64,000 nt of DNA. Origin: Bacteroidia bacterium (lineage in GTDB: Bacteria > Bacteroidota > Bacteroidia > Bacteroidales > CAJPTX01). Position numbers and translations under genes: made by a program. This document shows positions 34,453 through 43,119 of the stretch, piece by piece. The notes below the pieces were generated by a model. That model ran no database searches. It was not told where the DNA came from and saw only the letters and a list, made by a program, of their open reading frames with translations. Location of the stretch: contig PDTX01000003.1 of assembly GCA_002749065.1 (NCBI GenBank), positions 62,001 through 126,000 on the forward strand, given 5' to 3'. Each line of letters begins with the position of its first letter. The stretch's first letter is position 1.

Positions 34453-35328
34453 ATGAAAAAGGATAGCAACGTATACATCTTCCTCTACTCGGTGGCGCTG
34501 GTGGTCGTGGTGGCGGTGCTGCTGGCCGTCGCCTCCACGGCGCTACGCCCGGCGCAGGAGCGCAACATCGAGATGGAGAAGCGCCTCGACATCCTGAAGG
34601 CCATCGGCGTGGATGGCCAGGTGGAGACCATGCAGATGCCCCGCCAGGCGGCCGTCAGCGAGCTCTACGATAGGTTCATCACCGAGCGCCTGGTGGTCAG
34701 CGGGGATGGCGTGGTCCTCGAGGGGTGGGATGCCTTCCAGCTCGACCTCCGCCCGGAGCTGGCCCGCATGCCGGGGGAGCAGCAGCTCCCCGTGTTCGTG
34801 GCCCATCTGGACGACGGCAGCACCAAGTACGTATTCCCGCTGGCCGGGCAGGGGCTCTGGGGGCCGGTGTGGGGCTACATCTCCCTGGATGCCGATATGG
34901 ACCACATCTACGGCGTGTCCTTCGGGCATAAGGGCGAGACGCCGGGCCTGGGGGCGGAGATTGTGGGCGAGTGGTTCTGCGGCCAGTTCAAGGGCAAGGC
35001 CATATTCAGCGGCTCGAGCTTCGTGTCCGTCGCCGTGCTCAAGGGGGCGGGGGCCTCGGAGGGCATGCCCAGCGCGGTGGACGGCATCAGCGGCGGGACG
35101 CTCACCAGCCAGGGCGTGGAGCAGATGCTGATGGCCAGCCTGTCGGCCTACAGGCCCTACATAGAGCGGATGCGGGACGAGAAGGCCCAGCCGCCAGCAC
35201 CGGTAGAGGTGGAGGCGGAAGCGGCCGAGGAGGCCCAGACGGAGGAGTCGGAACAGGCGGAGGATGCCACGCTCGACGCATCCGAGGCGCAAATGCAAAC
35301 GGAAAAGGAGGGACAAAGCAATGGGTAG
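34453..35328 (+). CDS. nqrC: Na+-translocating NADH:quinone reductase subunit C, with acidic C-terminal extension
   Basis: The 291-residue protein has one N-terminal membrane helix and a periplasmic FMN-binding domain; SGGTLTSQGV holds the FMN-bearing threonine in the usual S-G-x-T-x-T pattern. The core ends near residue 240. After it come about 50 residues rich in glutamate, alanine and glutamine (EAEAAEEAQTEESEQAEDAT), which are absent from well-studied NqrC proteins of about 230-260 residues. Whether this tail has a function is unknown. Its last 8 bases overlap nqrD. Confidence 0.93.
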   Translation: MKKDSNVYIFLYSVALVVVVAVLLAVASTALRPAQERNIEMEKRLDILKAIGVDGQVETMQMPRQAAVSELYDRFITERLVVSGDGVVLEGWDAFQLDLRPELARMPGEQQLPVFVAHLDDGSTKYVFPLAGQGLWGPVWGYISLDADMDHIYGVSFGHKGETPGLGAEIVGEWFCGQFKGKAIFSGSSFVSVAVLKGAGASEGMPSAVDGISGGTLTSQGVEQMLMASLSAYRPYIERMRDEKAQPPAPVEVEAEAAEEAQTEESEQAEDATLDASEAQMQTEKEGQSNG

Positions 35329-35983
35329 CCAGGCAAAAGGAGGAGGCCTCTTCTCCAAGCAGAACATGGAGCTGCTAACCGCCCCGATAGGGGCCAACAA
35401 TCCCGTCACGGTGCTGATACTGGGCATTTGCTCCGCGCTGGCCGTGACCGTGAAGCTCAAGCCCGCCATCGTCATGGGCCTCTCGGTTGTGGTCGTGACG
35501 GCCGCGGCCAACCTGGTGATGGCCCTGCTGCGAAAGGGCGTGCCGAACCGCATCCGCATCATCGTGCAGCTCCTGGTGGTGGCCGCGCTGGTAATCCTGG
35601 TGGACCAGGTGCTCCAGGCCTACGTCTACGACGTGAGCAAGCAGCTGTCGGTCTTCGTCGGGCTGATCATCACCAACTGCATCATCATGGGGCGCATCGA
35701 GGCCTTCGCGCTCAACAACTCCCCCTGGCGCTCCCTCCTCGACGGCATAGGCAACGGGCTCGGCTACGGCCTGATACTCATCATCGTGGCCTTCTTCCGC
35801 GAGCTCTTCGGCTTCGGCACCCTCCTGGGCTTCCAGGTGATCCCCGACGCGCTCTACGCGGCCAACGGCGGCTTCTACGTGAACAACGGCTTCTTCATCA
35901 TGCCCCCCATGGCCCTGATCCTGGTGGGCTGCATCATATGGGTGCAGCGCCTGCTCAACAAGGATTTGCAGGAGAAGAGCTAG
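35321..35983 (+). CDS. nqrD: Na+-translocating NADH:quinone reductase subunit D
   Basis: The ATG at 35321 (MGSQAKGGG) overlaps nqrC by 8 bases and gives 220 residues; the track start at 35264 lies inside nqrC. Six hydrophobic segments are visible, with the NqrD/RnfE-type motif NCIIMGRIEAFALNNSPW and IIIVAFFRELFGFGTL. NqrD pairs with NqrE as a pseudo-symmetric membrane module that binds an Fe cofactor between them. It follows the usual gene order. Confidence 0.95.
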   Translation: MGSQAKGGGLFSKQNMELLTAPIGANNPVTVLILGICSALAVTVKLKPAIVMGLSVVVVTAAANLVMALLRKGVPNRIRIIVQLLVVAALVILVDQVLQAYVYDVSKQLSVFVGLIITNCIIMGRIEAFALNNSPWRSLLDGIGNGLGYGLILIIVAFFRELFGFGTLLGFQVIPDALYAANGGFYVNNGFFIMPPMALILVGCIIWVQRLLNKDLQEKS

Positions 35984-36020
35984 CCAAGGCAAGGCAACCA
36001 CAATCTACACACGATAAGCT

Positions 36021-36638
36021 ATGCAAGACATAATCAGCCTATTCGTACGGTCCATCTTCGTGGACAACATGATATTCGCCTACTTCCTGGGCATGTGCTC
36101 CTACCTGGCCGTCTCGAAGACCGTCAAGACCTCCGCCGGGCTGGGGCTCGCCGTCATCTTCGTGCTGGGCATCACCATGCCGGTCAACTACCTGCTCAAC
36201 TCCTACGTGCTGCAGAAGGGCGCCCTCTCGTGGCTGGGGGCGCAGTACGCTGAGATCGACCTGAGCTTCCTCTCCTTCATCATGTTCATCGCCGTCATCG
36301 CCTCCATCGTGCAGCTCGTCGAGATGGCCGTAGAGAAGTTCTCCCCCGCCCTGTACAGCTCGCTGGGCATCTTCCTGCCCCTGATCGCGGTCAACTGCTC
36401 CATCCTGGGCGGCTCCCTCTTCATGCAGGAGCGGCACTACAGCTCCATGGCCGAGGTCCTCTCCTTCAGCCTCGGCTCAGGCATAGGCTGGTTCCTGGCC
36501 ATCGTGGCCCTGGCGGCCATCCGCGAGAAGCTCAAGTACTCCAACATACCCGCCCCGCTGCGGGGCATCGGCATCACCTTCATCCTCACGGGCTTGATGG
36601 GCATCGCCTTCATGACCTTCATGGGCGTGAAGATCTAG
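36021..36638 (+). CDS. nqrE: Na+-translocating NADH:quinone reductase subunit E
   Basis: The 205-residue membrane protein shows six hydrophobic helices with the NqrE motifs VDNMIFAYFLGMCSYLAVS and LIAVNCSILGGSLFMQE; the NCSILGG cysteine is one of the conserved cofactor ligands. NqrE and NqrD are related to each other in sequence and topology. The gene lies 37 bases after nqrD and 69 bases before nqrF. Confidence 0.95.
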   Translation: MQDIISLFVRSIFVDNMIFAYFLGMCSYLAVSKTVKTSAGLGLAVIFVLGITMPVNYLLNSYVLQKGALSWLGAQYAEIDLSFLSFIMFIAVIASIVQLVEMAVEKFSPALYSSLGIFLPLIAVNCSILGGSLFMQERHYSSMAEVLSFSLGSGIGWFLAIVALAAIREKLKYSNIPAPLRGIGITFILTGLMGIAFMTFMGVKI

Positions 36639-36707
36639 CCCGAACGCCAATTCCGAAACCAACGTCCCCTGATGGGCATCCAGTAGAACAACCGAAATAG
36701 ACAACTC

Positions 36708-37964
36708 ATGGCAGCAAATACGATGATTATCGCCCTTAGCGTGGTCGTTTTCCTGATGGTCATTCTCCTGCTGGTGATCATGCTCCTGGTCGCCCAGAAG
36801 AAGCTCGTGCCCCAGGGGAAGGTCGAAGTGTCCATCAACGATGGGGATAAGCTCCTCGATGTCAACATGGGGGGCACCCTGCTCTCCACCCTGACCTCCG
36901 AGGGCATCCTCCTCCCCTCGGCCTGCGGCGGGGGGGGCACCTGCGGCACATGCCGCTGCCAGGTGCATGCGGGCGGCGGCACCATACTCCCCACCGAGAC
37001 GGGCTTCTTCACCCGGAAGGAGCAGGAGAACGACTGGCGCCTCGCCTGTCAGGTCAAGGTGCGCGACAACATAAAGATCGAGGTGCCTGAGGACATCCTC
37101 GGCGTGAAGAAGTGGGAGTGCGAGGTCGTCTCCAACCGCAACGTCGCGACCTTCATCAAGGAGTTCGTCGTGCGGCTACCCGAGGGCGAGGAGCTCAACT
37201 TCCGCTCCGGGGGCTACATCCAGATCGACGTGCCCGAGATCGACGTGGACTTCTCCACCGACATAGACGTGGACGAGCAATTCCGCGACGAGTGGGACAA
37301 GTTCAACCTCTGGAGCCTGAAAATGCACAACCCCGAGGCATCCTACCGGGCCTACTCCATGGCCAACCACCCGGCCGAGAGCAACATCATCATGCTCAAC
37401 GTGCGTATCGCCACCCCGCCCTTCGACCGTGTCAATGGCGGCTTCCAGAAGCTCAACCCGGGCATCTGCTCCTCCTACATCTTCTCGCGCAAACCCGGCG
37501 ATAAGGTCACCATCGCCGGGCCCTACGGCGAGTTCTTCCTGGTGGACAACTCCCAGCGTGAAATGATGTTCATCGGGGGGGGCGCCGGCATGGCCCCCAT
37601 GCGCTCGCACCTCTTCCACCTCTTCCACACCCTGAAGACCGACCGGAAGGTCAGCTTCTGGTACGGGGCGCGCTCCCGACGCGAGATATTCTACGAGGAG
37701 GACTACCGGGCCATCGCGCGCGAGTTCCCCAACTTCAACTTCACCATCGCCCTCTCCGACCCCCACCCGGACGACAAGTGGGACGGGGCCACAGGCTTCA
37801 TCCACCAGGTCATCCTCGAGAACTACCTCGACCAGCACGAGGCCCCAGAGGACATAGAGTACTACCTCTGCGGCCCCCCACCCATGACCGCCGCCATCAA
37901 CCGCATGCTCTACGACCTGGGCGTTGAGAACGATATGATACACTACGATAACTTCGGAGGATAG
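36708..37964 (+). CDS. nqrF: Na+-translocating NADH:quinone reductase subunit F
   Basis: The 418-residue protein has an N-terminal membrane helix (SVVVFLMVILLLVIMLLVA), a plant-type [2Fe-2S] ferredoxin domain (CGGGGTCGTCRC with the fourth ligand in LACQVKV), an FAD-binding domain (AYSMANHPAES), and an NADH-binding domain with MFIGGGAGMAPMRS and YLCGPPPM. It is the electron-entry subunit that oxidises NADH. It closes the six-gene operon; a lipoprotein gene follows after only 5 bases. Confidence 0.97.
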   Translation: MAANTMIIALSVVVFLMVILLLVIMLLVAQKKLVPQGKVEVSINDGDKLLDVNMGGTLLSTLTSEGILLPSACGGGGTCGTCRCQVHAGGGTILPTETGFFTRKEQENDWRLACQVKVRDNIKIEVPEDILGVKKWECEVVSNRNVATFIKEFVVRLPEGEELNFRSGGYIQIDVPEIDVDFSTDIDVDEQFRDEWDKFNLWSLKMHNPEASYRAYSMANHPAESNIIMLNVRIATPPFDRVNGGFQKLNPGICSSYIFSRKPGDKVTIAGPYGEFFLVDNSQREMMFIGGGAGMAPMRSHLFHLFHTLKTDRKVSFWYGARSRREIFYEEDYRAIAREFPNFNFTIALSDPHPDDKWDGATGFIHQVILENYLDQHEAPEDIEYYLCGPPPMTAAINRMLYDLGVENDMIHYDNFGG

Positions 37965-37969
37965 CACCC

Positions 37970-39082
37970 ATGAACCGCAACAGCCCATCGATTCGGAGCC
38001 TCGCCCTCGCCACCCTTCTGGCCATGCTCGCCCTTGCCCAGAGCGCCTGCTCCGACGACCCCCTAAAGCTCGGCGATGTGGAGAACTACACCGTCAAGCG
38101 GGACACCGTCTGGAAGGCCGGTAGCCCCATCATCGTGCGGGGTACGATGCGTGTTGAGAAGGGGGCTACATTGCGGATTGAGGCCGGCACTAGGGTCCAG
38201 TTTGCCACGGATGCGCAGCTCGTGGTGGGCAAGGAGACCACGGCCAACCTGAGGGTGGAGGGCACGGCGGAAAACCCCGTAATCTTCGAGTCGCGCTCGA
38301 AGGAGGGGTGGAGCGGTATCCGCCTCATGAAGACCGGGAACAATACGCTCATAAAGCACCTCCAGATTAAGGGCGGGGGCGACAATTCAAGCCCCGCTCT
38401 CGGCATCGCGAAGCTCTCCTTCGCGGTGGAGGGCCTGGAGATATCGGCCTCCCGGGGCCTGGGCCTGTCCATCGCCAGGGTCGAACCTGGAGCCTCTCTC
38501 AGCAATTTGAGCCTCGAGAGCGAGAACCATCCGCTCGCCATTAGCCCCGGGGTTCTGGGCCTCCTCCCGGCCAATCTGGACATAAAGACCGGGAAGGGGA
38601 GGGGCATACAAATCAGCGGCGGGATGGCGAAGGCAGAACGCCTGGATTTTAAGTATAAGGATTACTACATCTCGGGCCCGGTATCCCTCAACGCGAGCCA
38701 CCTGAATATGGGGCCCAACGTCACCTTCCATTGCGAGCCGAAATCCTCCATCATTGTCGGGGAGGAATTCCCAACCATATTTACTTGTAGGAAATGCGTA
38801 TTCACCTCCACCGCGAAGGAGAAGAAGCAGGGGCAGTGGGCGGGCCTACAGCTCAAGGAGAATACCCAGCCCAGCAGCGTGATTGAAAACTGCACCGTCG
38901 AGGCGGGTGGTGGATACGGGGCAAATGCCGGTCTGGCAATCATCAAGGTCAACGGCATCCTCGTGAAGAATTCGCTCTTCCAGTTCAACAGGGGGGCCGG
39001 AATCGGTTGTCAGGGATGCAATATCCACAGTGAGGGTAATAGGTTCTTCGAGAACACGAATAACCGGGTGGCTCAGCTGTAG
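37970..39082 (+). CDS. Putative lipoprotein with parallel beta-helix repeats
   Basis: The 370-residue protein has a lipoprotein signal (LAMLALAQSACSDD) and a body of short parallel-beta-helix-like repeats (MRVEKGATLRIEAGTRVQF; ENPVIFESRSKEGWSGIRL) ending with NRFFENTNNRVAQL. The first third resembles the pattern 'VxxGaTLTIepGTxVxF' found in surface proteins of Bacteroidota. It begins 5 bases after nqrF and probably shares that transcript, although its role has no obvious tie to respiration. A carbohydrate-binding or surface-exposed function is plausible but unproven. Confidence 0.75.
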   Translation: MNRNSPSIRSLALATLLAMLALAQSACSDDPLKLGDVENYTVKRDTVWKAGSPIIVRGTMRVEKGATLRIEAGTRVQFATDAQLVVGKETTANLRVEGTAENPVIFESRSKEGWSGIRLMKTGNNTLIKHLQIKGGGDNSSPALGIAKLSFAVEGLEISASRGLGLSIARVEPGASLSNLSLESENHPLAISPGVLGLLPANLDIKTGKGRGIQISGGMAKAERLDFKYKDYYISGPVSLNASHLNMGPNVTFHCEPKSSIIVGEEFPTIFTCRKCVFTSTAKEKKQGQWAGLQLKENTQPSSVIENCTVEAGGGYGANAGLAIIKVNGILVKNSLFQFNRGAGIGCQGCNIHSEGNRFFENTNNRVAQL

Positions 39083-39113
39083 GCTGGGCGATTTGACCCG
39101 AGCGCCAGCCTAC
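39079..39113 (+). terminator. Hairpin at the end of the nqr/lipoprotein transcript
   Basis: A 9-bp perfect stem (GTAGGCTGG with CCAGCCTAC) begins inside the stop codon of the lipoprotein gene. It is well placed to end the transcript, but no T run follows, so intrinsic termination is uncertain. Confidence 0.45.
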
Positions 39114-39148
39114 GCGGCGGGCATCCTGCCCCCTTCTGCTGGCCTGGG

Positions 39149-39619
39149 CTACTCCCCCTCTTCCCCCCGCATGCAGCGCGCGTGCCGACAAGGGGCCTCA
39201 TCTCGCAGCCCCCGGCATCCCTGCTCCTCCTCGAGGTCCTCCTCCACCTCGCGCTGCTTCTCCTCGTCGGCCTGCGTACGTCGGCGGAGGTAGCGCTCGC
39301 ACTGCCCCATGCGGTCGTAGCCCAGCATGATGCCGAGCATGAAGTCCTCCTCGTCCGTTATCAGGTTGAGCGCCGGGCTCGAGAAGCCCCGTACAATCTC
39401 CACGCAGTTGGGGTTGCCAAAGAAGACGTTGATGCGGCTGTGGCGCACGCTCTGTATGCAGAACTCGATGCCCCGCTGCGAGAGGAACTGCTCGACATCC
39501 TGCCGCTCGCTGGCGCACATGGTGTGTAGCACCAGGCTGCGCAGCCCCTTGTTGTACTCGTAGATGTGGTGGCATAGCACCCTGAAGTCCACGCTCATCG
39601 CGCCGTTTTCCGTAGTCAT
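39149..39619 (-). CDS. DUF2023 protein
   Basis: The ATG at 39619 (MTTENGAMSVDFRVL) gives 156 residues; the track start at 39637 is possible. The conserved DUF2023 core is LCHHIYEYNKGLRSLVLHT, RGIEFCIQSV and EDFMLGIMLGYDRMGQCERYL. In Bacteroidales this small protein is typically encoded next to flavodoxin, as here (about 155 bases downstream of fldA on the same strand), suggesting that it works with flavodoxin or its partners. Its biochemical role is unknown. The C-terminus is glutamate-rich (EEKQREVEEDLEEEQG). Confidence 0.85.
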   Translation of the reverse strand: MTTENGAMSVDFRVLCHHIYEYNKGLRSLVLHTMCASERQDVEQFLSQRGIEFCIQSVRHSRINVFFGNPNCVEIVRGFSSPALNLITDEEDFMLGIMLGYDRMGQCERYLRRRTQADEEKQREVEEDLEEEQGCRGLRDEAPCRHARCMRGEEGE

Positions 39620-39642
39620 GATTGCTGTGTATAGCAACGAAA

Positions 39643-39666
39643 GGCCTGCCCTATCAGGAGCAGGCC
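39643..39666 (-). promoter_or_regulatory. Hairpin between fldA and the DUF2023 gene
   Basis: GGCCTGC pairs with GCAGGCC across a 10-base interval, giving a stem of at least 7 bp followed on the minus strand by TTTCG. It may be a weak terminator or attenuator that lowers DUF2023 expression relative to fldA. Confidence 0.4.
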
Positions 39667-39774
39667 CATCCGTTAACCTAAAGAGAAAAAATCATCCGCC
39701 AATTTCACGGTTGGGCCTGGCGGCTCGCCCTATGCCTTGGCACTCCCCGCCCCTTGGGGGAGGGAAGCCTAAGC

Positions 39775-40275
39775 CTATTTGAATTCGCCCTTGATTTTGC
39801 CCACCCAGGCGGATATGCGGCTGTCCGTCATGTCGCCCTGGTTGTCCTCGTCGAGGATAAGGCCCACGAAGTCGCCACCGTCCGCGGCCTTGGACTCCAC
39901 GAAGTCGTAGCCGTCGGTGGAGGTGAAGCCAATCACGTCGCAGCCCTTGCCCTGCAGCGCCTGGTACACCGTGCCGACACCGTCGCAGAAGGTGTCGCCG
40001 TAGGTGGCCTGGTCGCCCAGCCCGTAGAGGGCCACCTTCTTGCCCTTGAGGTCAACGCCCCCGAAGGCGCCCACGAAGCCCTCCATGTCGTCCTGCAGGT
40101 CGCCCACGCCCCAGGTCGAGGTGCCGATGATGATGTTCTCAAACTCGGCCATCTTGCCGGCATCCGTGTCGCTCACGTTGTAGAGCTCCGCGTTGCCCAG
40201 GGCCTCCTTGATCTTCTCTGCTGCGCCCTCGGCGTTCCCGGTCGATGAGCCGAAGAAAATTCCTACCTTCTCCAT
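39775..40275 (-). CDS. fldA: Flavodoxin
   Basis: The 166-residue protein opens with the FMN phosphate-binding loop (VGIFFGSSTGNAEGAAEKI), then has IIIGTSTWGVGDLQDD with the aromatic FMN-stacking region, and VALYGLGDQATYGDTFCDGV. It is a long-chain flavodoxin, a small FMN electron carrier that replaces ferredoxin under iron limitation or serves as the main carrier in anaerobes. A nearly ideal -33/-7 promoter lies upstream, and a DUF2023 gene follows, a common pairing in Porphyromonas and Bacteroides. The divergent neighbour is ysxC. Confidence 0.96.
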   Translation of the reverse strand: MEKVGIFFGSSTGNAEGAAEKIKEALGNAELYNVSDTDAGKMAEFENIIIGTSTWGVGDLQDDMEGFVGAFGGVDLKGKKVALYGLGDQATYGDTFCDGVGTVYQALQGKGCDVIGFTSTDGYDFVESKAADGGDFVGLILDEDNQGDMTDSRISAWVGKIKGEFK

Positions 40276-40326
40276 CTTGTCTTAGTCTTTTAAGTTGTGA
40301 GTGTATTCCCTCATTGGTTTGCAACG

Positions 40327-40357
40327 CAAAGGTAGTGCCATTCCAAATAGTGGCAAA
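40327..40357 (-). promoter_or_regulatory. fldA promoter with consensus -33 and -7
   Basis: On the minus strand TTTG (40354-40357) is followed by 19 bases and TACCTTTG (40327-40334), exactly the Bacteroidota sigma-factor consensus TTTG-N19-21-TAnnTTTG. The interval also contains TGGCACTACCTTTGC, which fits the sigma-54 -24/-12 pattern. The start codon is about 52 bases downstream. Confidence 0.75.
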
Positions 40358-40428
40358 TCCCCAAAAATGGGTATTTAATCTTAGTCCAGTGTTTGGGAAC
40401 GGGCCCCGGCGAGTTCCCCATAATTTGT

Positions 40429-40436
40429 TACCTTCG
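40429..40436 (+). promoter_or_regulatory. Putative -7 element of the ysxC operon
   Basis: TACCTTCG followed by C is the TTCG variant of the -7 element, 36 bases before the ysxC ATG. Confidence 0.4.
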
Positions 40437-40471
40437 CGACGCTTTAGTCGTAACGGCAATACCGGATAGAG

Positions 40472-41074
40472 ATGGGCATACACCGCGCGGAGTTTCTTTG
40501 TAGCAGCCAGAAGTGGGAGCAGTGCCCTGCCCCGGACCGTGGCGAGGTGGCCTTCATCGGTCGGTCCAACGTGGGGAAGTCCTCGCTGATCAACATGCTG
40601 ACCCGGCATGGCTCGCTGGCCAAGGTGTCGGGCACGCCCGGTAAGACCCAGCTAATCAACCATTTCCTGATTGACAATTCGTGGTACCTGGTGGACCTGC
40701 CCGGCTACGGCTTCGCGAAGATCTCGAAGAAGGGCCGGGCCACGCTCGAGCAGATGATCAAGGGCTACGTGGCGCACCGGCCGAACCTGTACTGCCTCTT
40801 CATCCTGCTGGATGTCCGCCTCGAGCCGCAGCGCATAGATATAGAGTTCATGCAGTGGGCGGCCGGGCAGGGGGTGGCCATCGCCCTAGTCATGACCAAG
40901 GCCGACAAGCTCTCCAAGACGGCCCTGCCCGAGCACGTGGCGGCCTACCGCGAGGGCCTGCTGGAGTACTGGGAGGAGTGCCCGCCCCTCTTCGTGAGCT
41001 CGGCCCAGAAGGGCGTGGGGCGCGAGGAGATAATCGATTTCATCCAGTCCTTCATACACCAGGGGACCGAGTAG
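40472..41074 (+). CDS. engB: Ribosome biogenesis GTPase YsxC/EngB
   Basis: The 200-residue GTPase has the G1 loop GRSNVGKSSLINML at about residues 30-43, G3 in VDLPGYGFAKIS, G4 TKADK and G5 SSAQKGVG. EngB acts in assembly of the large ribosomal subunit and is essential in many bacteria. The start at 40472 lies 36 bases after a -7-like element. It is the first gene of an apparent six-gene run (ysxC, prs, surE, a small membrane gene, lpxB, spoIID-like). Confidence 0.96.
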   Translation: MGIHRAEFLCSSQKWEQCPAPDRGEVAFIGRSNVGKSSLINMLTRHGSLAKVSGTPGKTQLINHFLIDNSWYLVDLPGYGFAKISKKGRATLEQMIKGYVAHRPNLYCLFILLDVRLEPQRIDIEFMQWAAGQGVAIALVMTKADKLSKTALPEHVAAYREGLLEYWEECPPLFVSSAQKGVGREEIIDFIQSFIHQGTE

Positions 41075-41112
41075 CATAGTACGCACAAACATAGGAGGAT
41101 ATAGCCAGAGCA

Positions 41113-42054
41113 ATGAGTGAATCGCAAATAGTATTCTTCGCCGGGAGGAACAGCCGTGATTTGGCCGAGCGTATCGCCAGCGAGTACGGTGTCAAGCTGG
41201 GGGCCCAGAGCTTCCTGGGCTTCAGCGATGGGGAGTTCCAGCCATCCTTCGAGTGCTCGGTCCGTGGCAAGACGGTCTTCCTGATTCAGAGTACGAATCC
41301 GCCCTCAGACAACCTCTTCGAGCTGCTGCTGATGGCCGACGCGGCGCGCCGGGCCTCGGCCTACAAAATCGTCGCGGTCATCCCCTACTTTGGCTGGGCG
41401 CGGCAGGACCGCAAGGACAAGTCGCGCGTGCCTATCGGCGCGCGCGTGGTGGCCAACCTGATTGAGGCCAGCAGCATCGACCGGGTGATGACCATGGACC
41501 TGCACGCGGACCAGATTCAGGGCTTCTTCAACATCCCGGTGGACCACCTCTTCTCCTCCTGGATGTTCGTCCCCTACATCGAGAGCCTGAACATGGAGAA
41601 CCTGGCCTTCGCCTCCCCCGACATCGGCGGGGCCAAGCGGGCCAGCGTCTACGCCAAGAACCTGCACTGCCCGCTCATAATCTGCCACAAGACCCGGGCG
41701 GTGGCCAACCGGGTGGAGAACATGACGGCCATCGGGGACGTGGAGGGCAAGGATGTAATCCTGGTGGATGACATGGTCGACACGGCCGGCACCATCACCA
41801 AGGCGGCCGACATGATGGTGGACCTGGGGGCCCACTCCGTGAGCGCAATCGCCTCGCACGCAGTGCTCTCCGGGCCAGCCTACGATAGGATTAACGCCTC
41901 GAAGCTCAAGGAGCTGGTGGTGACAGACACCATCCCCCTGCGGGCCGATGCCGACCGGAGCAAGATACGCGTGCTCTCGGTGGCGAACCTCTTCGCGGAC
42001 GTGATCGCGAAGGTATTCCACAATGAGTCCATCAGTAAGAACTACGTTTTCTAG
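41113..42054 (+). CDS. prs: Ribose-phosphate pyrophosphokinase
   Basis: The 313-residue protein matches class I PRPP synthetases: FFAGRNSRDLAERIA, QDRKDKSRVPIGARV, the catalytic segment MDLHADQIQGFF and the PRPP loop VILVDDMVDTAGTI. The enzyme makes PRPP from ribose-5-phosphate and ATP for purines, pyrimidines, histidine, tryptophan and NAD. It starts 38 bases after ysxC with an AGGAGGATATAG region upstream and is followed by surE after 3 bases. Confidence 0.97.
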   Translation: MSESQIVFFAGRNSRDLAERIASEYGVKLGAQSFLGFSDGEFQPSFECSVRGKTVFLIQSTNPPSDNLFELLLMADAARRASAYKIVAVIPYFGWARQDRKDKSRVPIGARVVANLIEASSIDRVMTMDLHADQIQGFFNIPVDHLFSSWMFVPYIESLNMENLAFASPDIGGAKRASVYAKNLHCPLIICHKTRAVANRVENMTAIGDVEGKDVILVDDMVDTAGTITKAADMMVDLGAHSVSAIASHAVLSGPAYDRINASKLKELVVTDTIPLRADADRSKIRVLSVANLFADVIAKVFHNESISKNYVF

Positions 42055-42057
42055 CCC

Positions 42058-42822
42058 ATGAACAGGGAGAAGCCGCTAATTCTGGTTAGCAATGACGACG
42101 GTATCGATGCCAAGGGGATAGGCCTGCTGGCCACGGCCATGGCCGACCTGGGCGAGGTGTGGGTGGTGGCCCCGGCCCAAGCGCAGTCCGGCATGTCGCA
42201 GGCCCTGACGGCCGTCCGCCCCCTGCGGATGAAGGAGCTCGACCGGGGGAGGCCCTACCGCGAGTTCAGCGTGGACGGTACGCCGGTGGACTGCGTGAAG
42301 CTGGCCCTGTGGGGGATAGTACCCCGGCAGCCAGACCTGGTGGTGGCGGGGATTAACCATGGGTCCAACGGCTCGATCAACGTGCTCTACTCCGGGACGA
42401 TGGGCGCAACGCTGGAGGGGTGCATCGCCGGCATCCCGAGCATAGGCTACTCCCAGGTGGGGCGGCGCGTGCAGGAGAAGTTCCAGCCCTACGTGCAGCG
42501 GATAGCGCGGAACGTGCTGGAGAGGGGCCTACCGCAGGGGGTCTGCCTGAACGTGAACCTGCCGCAGCGCCCCTTCGACGGGGAGGTGCGGGTATGCCGC
42601 CAGGCCAACGCCCGCTTCGACAACACCTACGAGCAGCGCGAGGACCCCTTCGGCAAGCCCTACTACTGGCTCTGCGACTCGTTCCGCAGCCTGGAGTACT
42701 ACGCGCCCGACACGGACGACATGGGCCTGCGGGAGGGCTGCATCACGATAGTCCCCACGATGATAGACCTGACCCACCGCGCAACGATGGAGGAGCTGCA
42801 GACATGGGAATGGGGAGCATGA
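42058..42822 (+). CDS. surE: 5'/3'-nucleotidase SurE
   Basis: The 254-residue protein has the SurE N-terminal metal site (ILVSNDDGIDAKGI), the SGMSQALT loop, PDLVVAGINHGSNGSINVLYSGTMGAT and YSGTVGAA-like motif characteristic of the family. SurE removes phosphate from nucleoside monophosphates, and in some bacteria helps stress survival. The stop codon overlaps the ATG of the next gene (ATGA), so they are translationally coupled. Confidence 0.95.
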   Translation: MNREKPLILVSNDDGIDAKGIGLLATAMADLGEVWVVAPAQAQSGMSQALTAVRPLRMKELDRGRPYREFSVDGTPVDCVKLALWGIVPRQPDLVVAGINHGSNGSINVLYSGTMGATLEGCIAGIPSIGYSQVGRRVQEKFQPYVQRIARNVLERGLPQGVCLNVNLPQRPFDGEVRVCRQANARFDNTYEQREDPFGKPYYWLCDSFRSLEYYAPDTDDMGLREGCITIVPTMIDLTHRATMEELQTWEWGA

Positions 42823-43115
42823 TACAGGGCCAGAATGATAGGGTCTCGACCGGCGTGAAGCTGGGGGGCTTGCTACCCCTGCTGCTCTTCGCCCTGCTGA
42901 TGGGGGCATTCTACCTACGGCTACCCGACGGGGTGCACTGGTTGCGCCTGGTCTCGGGGGAGAACCTCCCGCGCATCCTGAGCCTCTCGGTGCTGGGCAA
43001 CGCCCTGGCCTTCTTCATCTTCATCCATAAGGGGCGGCTGCTCGTGGCGCGCGGCATTCTGGGGATGACGATAGGCTACGCCGCGGTGGTCTTCATCCTG
43101 AACCTAGCCCTCTAG
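42819..43115 (+). CDS. Small membrane protein of unknown function
   Basis: An ATG at 42819 overlaps the surE stop by four bases and gives 98 residues; ATG codons at 42804 and 42810 would add up to 5 residues. Three hydrophobic segments are visible (GLLPLLLFALLMGAFYL; ILSLSVLGNALAFFIFI; GILGMTIGYAAVVFILNLAL). No known family was recognised. It sits tightly between surE and lpxB, and the next gene starts 4 bases after its stop, so an envelope role is suggested by context only. Confidence 0.75.
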   Translation: MIQGQNDRVSTGVKLGGLLPLLLFALLMGAFYLRLPDGVHWLRLVSGENLPRILSLSVLGNALAFFIFIHKGRLLVARGILGMTIGYAAVVFILNLAL

Positions 43116-43119
43116 CGGG

